Origin: an uncultured Clostridia bacterium | Lineage (GTDB): Bacteria > Bacillota > Clostridia > Lachnospirales > Lachnospiraceae | Length of the DNA: 15,127 nt | Reading direction: 5' to 3' | NCBI GenBank assembly: GCA_937888895.1 | Contig: CALASV010000137.1 | Location: forward strand, 1 to 15,127 | Shown: in pieces, positions 15,088 through 15,127 of the stretch | How positions within the stretch are numbered: the first letter of the stretch is position 1 | Layout of the letters: the number at the start of each line of letters is the position of its first letter | The notes under the pieces: model-generated | Database searches by the model: none | The model's input: only the letters and a program-made list of their open reading frames with translations | Told to the model about the DNA's origin: nothing | Position numbers and translations under genes: made by a program

Positions 15088-15127
15088 TTTTATTCCTTTT
15101 CTCCTTTTTTCGTCCTATTATTATAAC

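Overview
The window is AT-rich with short intergenic gaps, strong AGGAGG-type ribosome binding sites and sigma-A-like promoters. It also carries a TIGR04086-type membrane protein, a small YajC and a WYL regulator. Together these suggest a low-GC Firmicute of the class Clostridia, probably Lachnospiraceae; the family is inferred from the protein repertoire. No tRNA, rRNA, CRISPR array or insertion sequence was seen, and no gene-free stretch exceeds 300 bases.

Left part (1-5247, all minus strand): a complete peptide/nickel-type ABC importer operon. It reads, in transcription order, solute-binding lipoprotein, two permeases and a fused double ATPase, all closely spaced behind one good promoter (TTGCGA-17-TATGAT). 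The first codons of an ABC exporter follow 42 bases after the ATPase and run off the window.

Middle (5367-6891, plus strand): a four-helix TIGR04086-like membrane protein and a complete PHP-domain phosphoesterase with its own promoter. A perfect 14-bp-stem hairpin lies in the convergent gap that follows.

Right-centre (6936-14675, all minus strand): the accessory-looking part and the most interesting. An 80-residue stand-alone HTH protein and a full-length HTH-WYL regulator precede five envelope-type genes. These are a 791-residue lipoprotein, a DUF4230-like lipoprotein, a DUF4230-like protein with a membrane helix, a 434-residue polytopic membrane protein with buried His/Asp motifs, and a 345-residue Gly/Ala-rich protein with a long hydrophobic core between helical flanks. 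The middle genes are 0-22 bases apart, so they look like one operon; the last has its own promoter. A 17-bp palindrome sits over the presumed promoter of the regulator pair. I propose that this is a WYL-controlled, membrane-centred stress or defence module with no described function. That function is inference only; the gene arrangement and motifs are visible.

Right end (14697-15127, minus strand): yajC, an accessory subunit gene of the Sec translocase, closed by a strong intrinsic terminator that separates it from the module.
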